This document shows, piece by piece, positions 48,470 through 60,821 of a DNA stretch of 64,000 nucleotides. This stretch comes from Nageia nagi. Lineage: Eukaryota; Pinophyta. The stretch spans positions 128,774,001 through 128,838,000 of the forward strand of contig JBITNC010000001.1 of the NCBI GenBank assembly GCA_050084985.1. Direction: 5' to 3'. A program made the position numbers and the translations under genes. Within the stretch, counting starts at the first letter, position 1, and each line of letters starts with the position of its first letter. Under the pieces are notes generated by a model. The model did not search any database. It was not told the origin of the DNA and worked only from the letters and a program-made list of their open reading frames with translations.

Positions 48470-48482
48470 AAGAGGGGTGGCG
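48470..48482 (+). other. Polypurine tract of element E
   Basis: AAGAGGGGTGGCG immediately before the 3' LTR start TGTTAGGATCCC. Confidence 0.85.
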
Positions 48483-48893
48483 TGTTAGGATCCCACATCC
48501 TAACATTTGAGTGTTAGTATTAGTATTTTATTAAGTTGTTAGCCTATATTGTAAACTGTATTATTGTGATTGTAAGGATAAGGCTCAATTTTGTATTACT
48601 ATTAGGGTTAGGGTTAGTTTAATATAAATAGATATAATTATGTGGAGAAATTCATCTTGAACATTATTTTTTTGCCTTTGGAGTTGTAATGAGGTATCCC
48701 CCTCGAAGTAACCTATGATTTTTTTACTATTCAGTAAAATCCTATCCTTATCTGCTTATTGATGCTATTTTATGTTGTATTTACCAGTGCATGCTCTATT
48801 ATTTCCAATAGATCATTATGATTTTACTATTTCAAATCAATATGTGTTTCATTTCTACAATATTTCCCTTTTCATATTTGTAGCATCATAACA
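48483..48893 (+). repeat. 3' LTR of element E
   Basis: 411 bp, TGTTAGGATC ... CATCATAACA, uninterrupted. TATAAATAG lies at about 48625, in the same place as in the 5' copy. Confidence 0.93.
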
Positions 48894-48898
48894 AAACA

Positions 48899-51800
48899 AC
48901 TCTTATTATAATAGTTACAAAAATCTTTACTAGTATTTTTGGATTATTTTTATGTATCATAAAATAGTAAATTATAGAGATTATATATTTTCTTTTAAGA
49001 ATTTATCATTATTTTTGTAATCATATTTAGATTTTGATATTACCTTTTTTTAGTATATCAATTTCCATATTCCAATTTAAATTAGTTCCTAGTAAGTGAA
49101 CTTCATTGTAAACTAGTTTATCAATTTCTAGCTTGTAAATTTCTAGCTTGTTTAAGTTGACTACTTCCTTGGTTGGATCATGAACTTTGTTAGGAAAGAC
49201 TATATAAATTATTTATATGTATTTGGATTGCTCAATTTTTTTTTATCTATAAACTACAAGAATTAGATCAATTGTATGCTATTGTGAACTACCTTTTGAT
49301 ACTTTTGTATCTACATGTTATCTTTAGGATGACTTTGAATTGATGAATAATGACTTTTTTAGTATAGTATCATTTGAAAATATTAATGTTGGTTTATTAT
49401 TTTTTTTTCTATTAGGTGATAGTATTATTTCCATAAATGCAAAATATATAGTGAGTATTGTTCTAGTTATTGGTTTATTATGTGTTAGAATTGGCACTCA
49501 ATAGACGCAATAGGGTGTTTTGCATTTTAGTGATTGATTATTTAAATGATAATATTATCTATAGAATGAAACCTTGATATAAGAAAGTTATCCCTATGAT
49601 TATAGTTGGTATTTTGGATGATGTTGGAGACTATTGTTGATTAGAGAAGAAGGGATTTCTTCTTTATTTTTTTTCTGAACCAATGGTAATAACTTGGGAA
49701 ATTGAATTTATTATGCGGCAAGTTTTGATGTAAATAGAATAATTATGTAGTATTATTGGGTTGTAAACAGAATAATAAATTAATTTTTTTATTTATATAT
49801 TAATTTGTAATTTAATAAAAATATTTATATTTAATATATTATGATTAATAGAAAATTGATTATTAAAAATATTAAAAAGTTTAAAAATATTTAATAAGGA
49901 TGTTAGATTTCAAATTCGCCATTATTTTTTATTTTTTCTCTATCGAAATTCACCATTATGATTTTTTGAAATTTTTTTAGATTTGTCTTTATTACGAATT
50001 CTATTCACCCTAAATTGTCCAAGTGAGTTTCATGAAAGGGCTCTTAAAATGAACCTTGATATGCCTTTTTTGTAGGGATGTTTTTACTGGACTACATTTT
50101 TTCTTTCCTTAGAACTTATAATAGATAGATTGTAGATATTTGATTTGAAAACTATTGACTAATTGACTTATTTTTATAGAATATAATTTTTATAATAGTA
50201 ATTATATAATTTATCCATTGTAATTAAATATCTTACTATGAATACCACATTGGATGTAGATGAAAGATATAGTTTTATTGTTTAATATCGTATATGGAAA
50301 TTAAGAATAAATACTTGTATGATGTTGAACATTTAATCCATACATTATATGTTATTTTGTCAATGATCATCATTTTAAAGAGCAATTATTGTAAGAATTT
50401 ACATTTATTATAGCAATATGTGCATAATGATTATCTGACTTCCTTATTTGCATGCCATGATGTTGGTATTATTACAAATACTTGCATTTTGTACTTAGTT
50501 TTCATAGATATTGTTGATCTATTGGTTTATGGATATTTCTTATTGCTATTCTTGTAATATCATTACTTCTACCTTTCTTGTTAATACATGAATCATAAAT
50601 GAAAGGTTGGGAGGATTCTTTGAAGGAAATATTGTGATTGATGTTTGATCTTACTACTTGTTGATTATGAAATCATATTGAAATACTTGCTCGAAGATTT
50701 GTATTAGCATTTTAGATTCCATCATATCTTTTCATGTAGTAGTTCAAATTGATCATCAACAATGGATAATTAAAATAATGATCCATTTTGATACTTGTAC
50801 CTACATAGTATAAATTTGAATAATATTGGAGTAAATATTAATGGCTATTATAGTTTTTATTAGAAATAAGTTTTATAAATTTTGTAGAGATGAAACCTTT
50901 GTGTTTTATTGGTATCTTTTTTCTAGTGTCTATAGCTGAAATATTTGAGTTTCATTGTCAAATTTTCTTGTTTATTATGGCAATAAGTTCTATCAATTTT
51001 GTATAGATGAAACCTTTTATATTTCATTGGTAAGATATGTCTAAGTTTTTCATGATTGAATTTGTATGCATATGTGTCATTTTTTGTTAATCCTTTATGA
51101 TGTTTATGGTGAGAATAAGTGACAAAAGGTAGTATTGATATTAGATTAGTATTGCATGGTATAATGGTTATGTTATAATAAGTTGTGTATTATTGATATT
51201 ATGGCTGCACATAAGTGGAACACTTGCACAAATTTGAAGTTGTTCCTATGAAATGATTAAGGCTATTCTTATGAGAAATACTTGCACAAGTTGTAGATAA
51301 TATCATGAGATGTTTATGGATCATTGTGAAGTTTTCATTAATATTTATCATTGAATAATATGTTAGATATTCAAGAGATATATTGTTGTATATTATAAGA
51401 AAAATTCATATGATTTTGGGCTTAATCTTACTTAATATCAATGAACTTGGTTGAAAGCTTATTGTTTGAAATGCAGTATAATCTTATTTCTATTGACTTG
51501 TATTGGAAAAACTTATGTATATGAATATAGATATTCAACCTATGCACTGAAATTACTATATTAAATATGATTGTAATGGACTTGTTATTCTTATTATTAT
51601 CACTATAATGCAACACAAAGAATAACCAAAACTCAAATGAATATTATTTGATAATAGATAATGCATACAATTTAAGATCAATTGTTACTAGTGGTATTCA
51701 AAAATATTTTTATATTGTGCATTCATCCAGTAATATTAAACTACAAATTATGACTTAAGTTGTAGGTGGAAATAATAGGATGAGTCAATAAGCATTGATC

Positions 51801-54480
51801 ACAAATGTTATCAATTTTCATACATAGTAAACTATGTGAAAAAAATAAATAAGTAGTTATTGGAAACAAATAAAATGTGTATGTACAACTAGGAACTTAA
51901 AAGAAGAGATTGTTGTTCAAATAGTAATATGATTTACATGAAGACATTTGAATTCTTATTGAAATATTATATTATGATTTATTACAATTGATATGAGAAG
52001 TTGATTTAAATTGATTTATAGTCTATAGAGGTTCAAAAGAAAATAAAGTTCAAGGTAATCTCCCATGAACCTAAGAATGAATTGTAAAGGTAATAATGAA
52101 GAATTGTGAACTATGGTACCTAATGAATGGAATATGAAAGAAAACCATATATGGGACAAACTAAGATGCATCGGAAATTCAATAAGGATTTCACTACATT
52201 CAAGCTAAAATATAAAAAAGAGAATGATTAATGTAGGATTCATGATGGAATGAATCTACTTACTGAAGCTTATTGTGATTGTAATACTATCTTGAATAAC
52301 AAAATAAGCTTGGTCCTTATATAAATGTTCATCATTATATGCATAAATTATTTAAAAAGTGTGTCACCTTTAGTTGATAGAATGAAAGGATATCAATAAG
52401 TCATCAAGTTATTGGTATCTTATAGTGAAATATACTAAGTGTCAAACAAGAAAGAGTGATGATGTCAAAATAAACTTTGTAAAGTCATGATAAGGCACAT
52501 TATAACATGGGAAGAAAAGACACAATAAGATATAAGAAGATAATAAAATAAATGAAACTTAGCCAATGAGAGCAATGATATCAAATGATCAAATACTTGT
52601 CTAAGGCATGGTGAAATACACTAATTTTCAAGCAAGAAAGAGTGGTGATATCAACATAACTTTGAACAAGGATTAATTAAGCATAAAAAAATCTGATGAG
52701 CACCTAGGAGACTTGAAAGATACTTGATCTTGAATATGGAGTTCTAGGATGGCTAATAAAGGGCCTATAAAATAGATTCAACAAGTACAAGGAGGGATAT
52801 CAACTTTGAATATGATTACAAGAAGGAAAATCATAAAGTTGATGACTTAAGTGTTTAAATGTTTTTGAGACCCAAAATAAGGCAACAAGGAAGTAAACCA
52901 TAATATCTCATAATTGAAAGGATAAAAAAAGAACCTGATCAATACCTAATAGCTAAAACATAAATATTTATAGTGAAAAATACCTTAAACCAACTTGAAT
53001 ATGCATACATGTGTAACCATAGTCATTCACAATCACATAACAATAGGGAATGAATGAAAATAATAGAGTTACAAAGAAAATGAAATATTTTCTATTATGA
53101 GTGCTCAAAATGGTAGCATAACATTATAATATTCTCTCCTAATTACAATGGAAAATGAAGCCTCTATTTATAGATACCAAAGGTGGAGAGTTGGAGACTT
53201 CAAGAGATCTAATGGATCATCTTCCTCTTAGGAAATTATGTCAAAACATAAATACAATCTAATAGAAGGTATGGATATCCATGTCTCTATCACTAAAGAA
53301 GATCAAATTACAAAGAGGTCATATTATCATATTATTATAATTAAGAGCTAAACTACATGCCTATAAGATAATACATGTTAATAAGTGAAGAATAGCTATT
53401 CATCAAGTAGTAGCCATTGATGTGGAAGTAGATTGTTCACGTTCAAAATTGGAATTCAAAATATAGAAGATGAAATTCCTTCAATAGGATTTATATCATT
53501 ATTTTTCATATGCATGATATTATTTATTATTTTTTAAATAGTTACTTTAACATCTATTTAGTCTTTAAAAAAAATAAATTATCTATCTTCTATATATTTA
53601 GCCTCTTTTACTAGGCTTTCTACAATAATATAAGTCAAACTACTTATTGATTTTGTATTATCTATATATTGAATATTTTTCTTTCTCCTTATTTCCATCC
53701 TAATTTATTTTCATTATATATTTATTATTGTTTATATTTATTTTGACCCAAAATATGCATTATACATCTCATTAAATTTCACACTCATAATAGGTTGAAA
53801 ATTCATCTCATTGCATCACTAGCTAAATGAGTAAATAGATAAAAGTTCCTTTCTTGAATATCAAAATTTGCAGATTATTCTTAGGGGTGTTGGTAAAAAA
53901 CAATGAAAGGAATAACAAGTACATGAGGATTTTTCCTTTCTCAATCTAAGATATCTCCTTCTAAATATATATTTGTGAAATAGATACATAAATATTAGGC
54001 TTGTCCTCTTAATAATTCTTATAGAATGAAACTAAACATCCTCCTTCAAAAAAATAGAAAAATGTATAGACTTTCTTTAAGTTGATTGTAATCTTTATGT
54101 TATAAAATTTTCATTAGTAATGGAGGGGATTTTATGAAACTTTCTAATAAAGCTTGAATTAATGCATGTTATACAGATGATTCCCATGGGTGATAATTAA
54201 GAATAGAAAAAGTAGAGGAAGCATATGCTAGTTTTTCTTTCGTTAATCTAAAATACCTCCTAGAAATAAATACACAAGTCTTATTTTTTTCCTTTCAATA
54301 ATAATTTAGAATAAAATTGAATATCTATGAAAAATATATAACTTATATACAAGTGTATATTAATATTGATGATAGAAATTTCTCTTTTATCCTTAATAAG
54401 AGACTTTTATAGGATTCACTTATGAAGCTTAAGCTTTTGCATTGGAATGTTATGCATAATTTTGAAAGTATTAAGTGATA
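48899..54480. other. AT-rich intergenic DNA, no gene recognised
   Basis: About 5.6 kb with no ORF of credible composition on either strand, no LTR pair and no RNA gene that I can see. A few local phrases recur, such as 'GATGAAACCTTT' with 'TTCATTGGTA' at about 50890-50920 and 51008-51035, and 'CAAGCAAGAAAGAGTG.TGAT' near 52443 and 52628. These hint at very old duplications or dead repeats. Confidence 0.5.
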
Positions 54481-54489
54481 ATTTGGTAA

Positions 54490-56370
54490 GAGGATGTTAA
54501 AAATCTGATTAGGAACTCATTCATACCTATTGTTAGATTGAAAAATCCTTTAATTATTGAGGAGGGCTTTTGATCTCGGGTTTTGGCTAAGACACAATCC
54601 AAATAATTATTAATGTTAAATTACTCAAGTAATTAAGTTAAAATTCATTAAAAATGTGTTAACCTTGCAAGCTTAGTCCTTTTTATTTTCAATGTTGGTG
54701 ATCTTATTCTCTTTTTCTACCATCCTTAGTATCGAGCCCCTATTATTATGTGTATATGATTTTTGAATCAAGGATTTTGAAAGTACCATCTATATTTTAT
54801 ATTTAATATCACTCAATGATTTAAAAAAAATAGTATTTTAATATTTTAGGATTGAATTTCATGTATTCAATGATAAAAAAGAGTTGATCAATCCTAATTA
54901 TGGTCATTTGAAAATATTCAAGGAGTTAGTTAAGATAATTTCAATTTTTGTTATTTTCTTGTAGGCAGGTAAGGATCTAATAGTTATGTTACAAAATATA
55001 AATATGTTTGGGAATTCATCCCAACCTACTATTATATTGTAAGATCCTTCAATTCTTGATGGGATTTTTTTGAGCTTGGGATTTTGCTAAGATATAATCC
55101 AAATAAAAATTAAATGTTAAACTACTCAACCTATTATTATAGAATTTCCTTTAAAACATGTTAATGTTGTAGTCTTATTCCTTATTTTCAAATGATGGGT
55201 AATCATAAACACTTTTTCTACCATCCTCAACATCTCCCCTACTATTACATATATATAATTACTTGAATTAAAGAGGTAAAAGGACCATGCTATATAATAT
55301 ATTTAAAATATCTCTATGATTCAAATATTTTGGTATTTTTTATATTTTAGGACTCAAGTTCATGTATTAAGTGATAAACAAGAGTTGATTAATCTTGAAA
55401 GTTGTATTGCAAAATAAAAAATCTCTATGTCACTTCATCCTTACTTGTTGTTATATTATCAAAAACCTTAAATTCTTGAGGAGTTCTTTTGAGATTAGGT
55501 TTTTCTAAGAAATAATGCAAAGAATTATTAATGTTAAATTAATCAAGATATTGGTATAGAATTTCATTAAAAATATGTTAACCTTGGAGGCTTAGGAATC
55601 TTTTTCAATGTTGGATGATCTTATTCTCTTTTACTAACATCCTCAACATCTCCTTGTTTTAATGTATATATGATTTCTTGAATCAAGGAGCTGAAAAATA
55701 TCATTCTAGATTTTATATTTAAGATTGATCTATGATTAAGATATTTTGGTAATTTTTATGTTTTAATACTAAAGTTTATTTATTTAGTGATAAACAAGAG
55801 TTGATCAATCCTTACTAGGCTCATTTAAAAATATTCAAGGGATTAACTAAGATAACTTCTAAATTTTGAATTATAGTGTAGGTAGATAATGATTTGATAG
55901 AAGTATTATGGAATCGAAATCTCTTTAAGAATTCATCCTAACATGTTAGACTAAAAAAATCTTTAATGCTTGAGGGATACTTTTGAGTTTGGGATTTTGC
56001 TAAGATATAATCTAAATAATTTTTAATATTAAATTACTCAAGCTATTGATATGGAATTTCATGAAAAACATGTTATCCTTGTAAGCTTAGTCCTTTAAAT
56101 TTTTATATTAGGTGATCATATTCTCTTGTGCTACCATCCTCAATATATCTACTATCATTGCATGTATATGATTTATTGAATTAGGGAGTTTAAAGGACCA
56201 TGTTGGATTTTATATTCAATATTGCTATATGATTTAGATATTTTATTATTTTTACACTTTAAGTCTAAAGTTTAGGTATTCAATGATAAAAAAGAGTTGA
56301 CCAATCTTGACTATGGTCATTTAAAAATATTCAAGGGGTTAGTTAAGATAATTTCAAAATTTTAAATGGT
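54490..56370. repeat. Tandem array of four ~420-500-bp units
   Basis: Each unit has, in order: an 'AATTcTTGAGGaG..TTTTGAG.T.GGgtTTTgCTAAGA.ATAATcCAAA' block (starting about 54552, 55051, 55471 and 55964), a 'TTAAccTTG.A.gCTTAgTCCTT' block, a 'CTACCATCCTcAacaTC.CC' block, and 'AGTGATAAA.AAGAGTTGATcAATC' (about 54868, 55370, 55788 and 56282). Copies differ by point changes and small indels. Spacing is about 500, 420 and 493 bp. The right end lies about 60 bp from the PPR pseudogene. Confidence 0.85.
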
Positions 56371-56429
56371 ATAGAGTAAATTTACATGAAATTTATAAAG
56401 TTTCAATTTTTTTTTAGCTTCCTTAAAAA

Positions 56430-57400
56430 TTTACTTGTATAATGAGATTTGCAGTATCCTTAAGAAGCCTAATTTGGGCATATCTTTTTATCATTGAATT
56501 TCATGAGATGGTATCTTTATGTTGCATTTTATTAAATAGTACATAATCTTTTTAGATATTTCTGAACTTAGCACACATACCCATAAGAGCATTCACCACA
56601 ATGACATGAAAGTGGAAACCACTTCTTATATTATTTTGATGAATCTCAACACTCTTCTAAGGATGTTAAGATGGCACATATAGAAATAATACTAGAAAAT
56701 GTGAATTCATATGATGCAATGAAACCTCATTACATCCTCTTATAAATCTCCAAGCCTCCTCATGAAGCTTAATCTATGCATATTATGTAATTATTATGTT
56801 CCATAAGTTTGTTTTATCCAAAATGTCCCCAAAAAGAATTTTAATCTTTCAAAAGAAGCCTAATATACTCATACCCTTTAATACTTGAATTCCATGAGAT
56901 GGTTTCTCTCTATTGCATTTTATGAAATAATACATAGACCTTTTATATCTTCCCAAACTTAGCATACATGTCTATCTAAATATTCATCATACATTTTCAA
57001 GTGAAATCCACTTCTAATTATTTTTTTTATGGATATCAAGATCCTCTTCCAATTATGTTGAGTTTGCATATGCATGAATAACATTTAAAAAGGTCAATTT
57101 TTTTGGTGGAACAATCCTTTCATTTCATTAAATTTGGTGGAAGAGGGTTAATAACTTAAAAACCCTTTATTTTGTATAAGTTATAATCATAAAATTCCAA
57201 GAGAACACATCTCTCTCAACCATTCCATTGAACATGCAACAAGAAACTATGAAGATTCCACACTTGCCATACATTTGGATAAGGGTATTAACTAAAAATA
57301 TATATTCTCTGAATATTAGTTTTCTACTATGGGGAATGATAACATGTATATGCTTTCCTTGGTGTAAGAACTCTTCTAAATATAACATTATAAGAGATAA
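56430..57400 (-). pseudogene. Pentatricopeptide repeat (PPR) protein pseudogene, three recognisable repeat blocks
   Basis: Read from 57388 downward on the minus strand. Block one: LHQGKHIHVII, LVNTLIQMYGKCGIF, GMVERDVFSWNFMIITYTK, then LLTLFHQI, the familiar 'G..VH....K.G......V.NALI.MY.KCG....A..VF..M..RDV.SWN.MI..Y' of PLS-class plant PPR proteins. Block two (about 57040-56850): DIHKKIIRSGFHL-like, MYAKFGKI, LFHKMQ, RETISWNSSIKGYE. Block three (about 56660-56450): VEIHQNNIRSGFHFHVIVVN, ALMGMCAKFRNI, DYVLFNKMQHKDTIS, NSMIKRYAQI. Stops and frameshifts lie throughout and no E or DYW tail is seen. Intact family members bind organellar RNA; this one cannot. It ends where the tandem array begins. 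Confidence 0.85.
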
Positions 57401-59419
57401 AAATATGTAAAGGAGTCCATAATATGATTAATATTATATAATGCATATACAACATCATTCACACAACCCTATTTATAAAGTGCAAGATGGAGGTTGTGGT
57501 GGTGTAAGGAGCCTTGGAAACTATATGCAGGTGGACTAGTTGGGCAACACATGAACTAGGGAGGGGGTTAGTCGTGGATGTAGAGGATTTACATAGATAG
57601 AAAGAAGGATGCACATAATCTAATGATCAAGCACATAATGAATATTATGATTACTATAGATACACACTACTCTCTATGCTCTTCAATATTTATTCAACTT
57701 TGTTAATGTAGTGATGTTCATGGGTAGAGAAAATGTGGGAGTGTATTTGCAAAATAGGCTATGCTGGTCGTAATATGGATTTCTCCACTCCTTTAAGTGT
57801 AAACATAGTTTTCTAGATTGCAATATTCCTTCCCATGTTCAAGTGAAGAATGATATGCACTCACATGATATGCATAACTTTATGATTTTGGGAGGGAGAT
57901 CAATCTCTTCTCACCTTCTTCTCCTCACTATCTTTTTTACACTAGAATGGTTGGTTATGATTTTATAGTTATGCTTCTCCATGACAACCTTCCCTTGATC
58001 ATGGATAGAAACCATAACCAGGATAGATTTGAAGCAAGAGCGAAAGGATATCAAGGCAAGTAGATTTTCATACTTTCTTCTAGTAGTAAGGGAAAACTCT
58101 CACTAAGGTATGGGGCTTTGATATCATATTGGAGAATAGGAAAAATACTTGTGTTGATGTAAAATAAGGTTCAAATACATTGAGATGGAGTAATTATATA
58201 CAACAATGGTTTAGCCTAGAAAATGTAGGATTATTTATTAACACTAGTTAACATAAGTAATGGCAAATAAATTAACATTAAATTTATTTATATATTTCTA
58301 GATACTTGATATTTCTAATGAAGAGAGTATGAGAGACACCTAATAAATAAACTAAATGTAGCTAGAGAAATTTCTCTCTCTATTATTTTTAATTTTTTTA
58401 TATAAAAATAAGAAGATAGTTGAAAACAACCCTCTTAGTGTTCTTAAGGATAATTTAAAACTGCCTTTAGGTAAAATCATTTTTTTATCATTTTAAAACC
58501 TTAATATAACATTTTTAATCCACTAAAATATTAATTTTAAATTGCACTCATAGATATAAATGATGATAATTTTTTGAGGTAATTCTTAACCACCCTCATA
58601 TATTATCAATTTTTTTAACAATCTTCAAATAGATAATGGCTAGATAATTTCCCTTAAATTCCTCTTAAGAGTGGTTAAAAATCAACCTAAAAAACATTTT
58701 TAGTGTATTATACTAATCATTATATGTTCCCATAGGGTGGTATTCTCCTCTTTGATAGCTTCCATGAGTTCCTCCCATATGGGTTCTTCTTGAAATGTAT
58801 CCTCCTTACTCCAACTATTATATGTCTACCATTAGTATCTAATAGATAAATACAATTTCAAAGGGTAAATATGTTTCTCTTTATCAATGAAATGATTTTT
58901 AGGAAACTATTAAGTTAACTATTTCAACCATTTTCTAGCATTTTAGTGATACTTTTTCTTCAAAAATAAGAATAACAAAATTTCTAAAAATGATATAACA
59001 AGTCCTCATGAAATTATTATAATAATCATAAAGGAAAGGATAGCATTTTTTAATATGATTCAATATTGACTAAACTATCATGATCCCTCAAGAATATAAT
59101 TATGATTCAAAGAATATTTTTTGCAATCTTTCAAAAATAATGATAGTTCCTATAGAGTTAATTAATATCTAGAGACATTCTACAATGAAAAACAATGGGA
59201 GGTAGAGATATTAGTTGTCACTTGTCTATTGATCCACAACTCTTTATCTCATATTTAGTTATCATCCATATTTAATTATTTTTATATGATACTAATATAT
59301 ATTTATTAAAAATAATATATATGTGGTCTTTTTTATAAGGGTAAACATTAACATTATAAAAAAAAAAGGCATATGGGTTTTTATAGGATCTCCAAAATAA
59401 ATTAAGAAAGATGTTTCAT
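57401..59419. other. Non-coding AT-rich DNA with a possible decayed LTR/primer site
   Basis: No gene seen. On the minus strand TGATATCAAAGCCCC occurs at about 58103-58117. It resembles a decayed initiator Met-tRNA site preceded by TTCTCCAATA, a typical Copia LTR end. I could not find the other edge of an LTR, so this is only a hint. Confidence 0.35.
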
Positions 59420-60545
59420 TATATATACAATAGTTTAGAGAGTATTTTCCTATCCTATCATAGTCCAACTTTCTTCTTCCTATCATTGAATACAGAGGAA
59501 GATATTACCTCCCTAGACTTTCTTCTTTCATTACCTTATACGAACCATTTCCAATCTTTGTCAAGTTTTAGTAGTTCTTTTCCAATTGCCTCCTCCATTT
59601 GATCCTCTATATTAGTATCTTCTATTATTATTCCTTCCATTTATGCTTGATTTTATGTAAATAAATAAGGGCTTGAAAAGGATTTGAATATTCAATAATA
59701 GTACAATCATGATTATGGTTCCTTTTTAGATTTTGATTTCAATTCTCTATTAACTTTGTAATGTTGCATCTTGAGTCCCACTAACTTGTTGATGCTTATT
59801 TAGGTTGTTTAGTATTTAACTAGTTAAGATTTGGGCATTTGTGGGTAGAGTGGTCAAACCATTTGCAAATGTTAAATCTCAAAGGGAAATTTTTATAAGT
59901 GATTTCTTGTTCCCAAGATATCCCATTTTTCATCAATTAATAACTTCTTTCTTATATCTTTAACTATATCGATATTTACATAGAACCTCGCATTGACCAT
60001 TTTGATTTTCATGCAAGGGATTTTTTCAATTGAGATAATTGAGCCAATGTTGTTTGTAATCCCTATAAGTATGTTAATATTTTAGTATTTCATTGAAATT
60101 TTGCCCAAATTAACCCACACTAGGACTAAGTCAATGTTTTTAGTCTCTAAACTAAAATCCATATGCTATCACTATAGAACTGGACCTTTTCAACCTAGAA
60201 ACCATGGTCCTAGTTCTAAGACTTTATTGAGATCTTCATTTGTAAATTTGAAAAGTAAAGAATCCTGAGGGAGCTCTACTAGGTTGATTTATCTGAAGGT
60301 CTTCCACTTCTCAATTATCCAGCATTTGATAATATCTAGGTTTGGTTGATGTCTAATGAATCTCCTAATTAGAAGATTTCACCTTCTATCTAATTTGAAA
60401 TCCAAATTTCCTTTGAGACTTTAATTCCAATTTGACCTCAATTAGATCTTCAATTTTCTCGCTTGTGGCCACATTTACCCAAGTTTTTGGCGATTTTAGC
60501 ATTGGTCTCCTTCTTTCTTTATTCACTGCATTGCAGATACCATTC
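59420..60545 (-). pseudogene. DUF4283 / zinc-knuckle protein remnant (LINE ORF1-like)
   Basis: Minus-strand reading from about 60540: TWVNVATSEKIEDLIEVKLE, then CWIIEKWKTF, LLFKFTNEDLNKVLELGPWF, GPVL..WHMDFSLETKNIDL, VLVWVNLGKI, NNIGSIISIEKIPCMKIK, ARFYVNIDIVKDIRKKLLID, KFPFEI.HLQMV..LYPQMPK (a knuckle of the form C.IC...GHL...CP, decayed), and an acidic tail (EGIIIEDTNIEDQMEEAIGK). The phrases 'F.F...ED...VL..GPW...G....L..W.PDF', 'VWV.LP.LP' and 'ARVCVE.D' mark the DUF4283 domain, found in ORF1 of plant L1-type LINEs. No ORF2 (endonuclease/RT) follows downstream, so it is either an incomplete LINE or a stray fragment. Several stops. Confidence 0.75.
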
Positions 60546-60821
60546 ACTTACATTTCAATAATAATATAACTTTTATTGTGTATATATATATATATATTCA
60601 TAGTTTTCTATTATAATTCATTGAATTTTAATTGAAATCATTTTATTAATGTATTTGGAAGATAAAATAAATATCTAGTATAATTTACTATGATTTTTAT
60701 GAATTGTAAATAAAAAATAATCTAAACACAATAAATGATTGCTAACCGTTAAAATACACATTGTTAAAGATGACAAAAATGAAGAAACATAACTTTGGTT
60801 TTTAAGAATCTAAGTCATTCC
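60546..60821. other. Short AT-rich spacer with (TA)n run
   Basis: Contains a (TA)8 run at 60581-60597 and otherwise nothing recognised. It separates the DUF4283 remnant from the point where the kinase pseudogene is cut off. Confidence 0.6.

Larger units (their letters stand above)
41128..48893 (+). mobile_element. Element E: Reina-type chromovirus (Ty3/Gypsy)
   Basis: LTRs at 41128-43291 (5', split by an insertion) and 48483-48893 (3', 411 bp), an initiator Met-tRNA primer site, gag, protease, RT, RNase H, integrase with a chromodomain, and a polypurine tract. Flanking duplications are GAACA (41123-41127) and AAACA (48894-48898), one base apart through decay. Without the nested solo LTR the element is about 6 kb, a normal size for Reina. 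All domains hold stops. Confidence 0.93.

Noticed and set aside
49700-50000. Very AT-rich stretch as a matrix-attachment region or origin
   Set aside because: Base composition alone is not evidence; no specific motif set was found.
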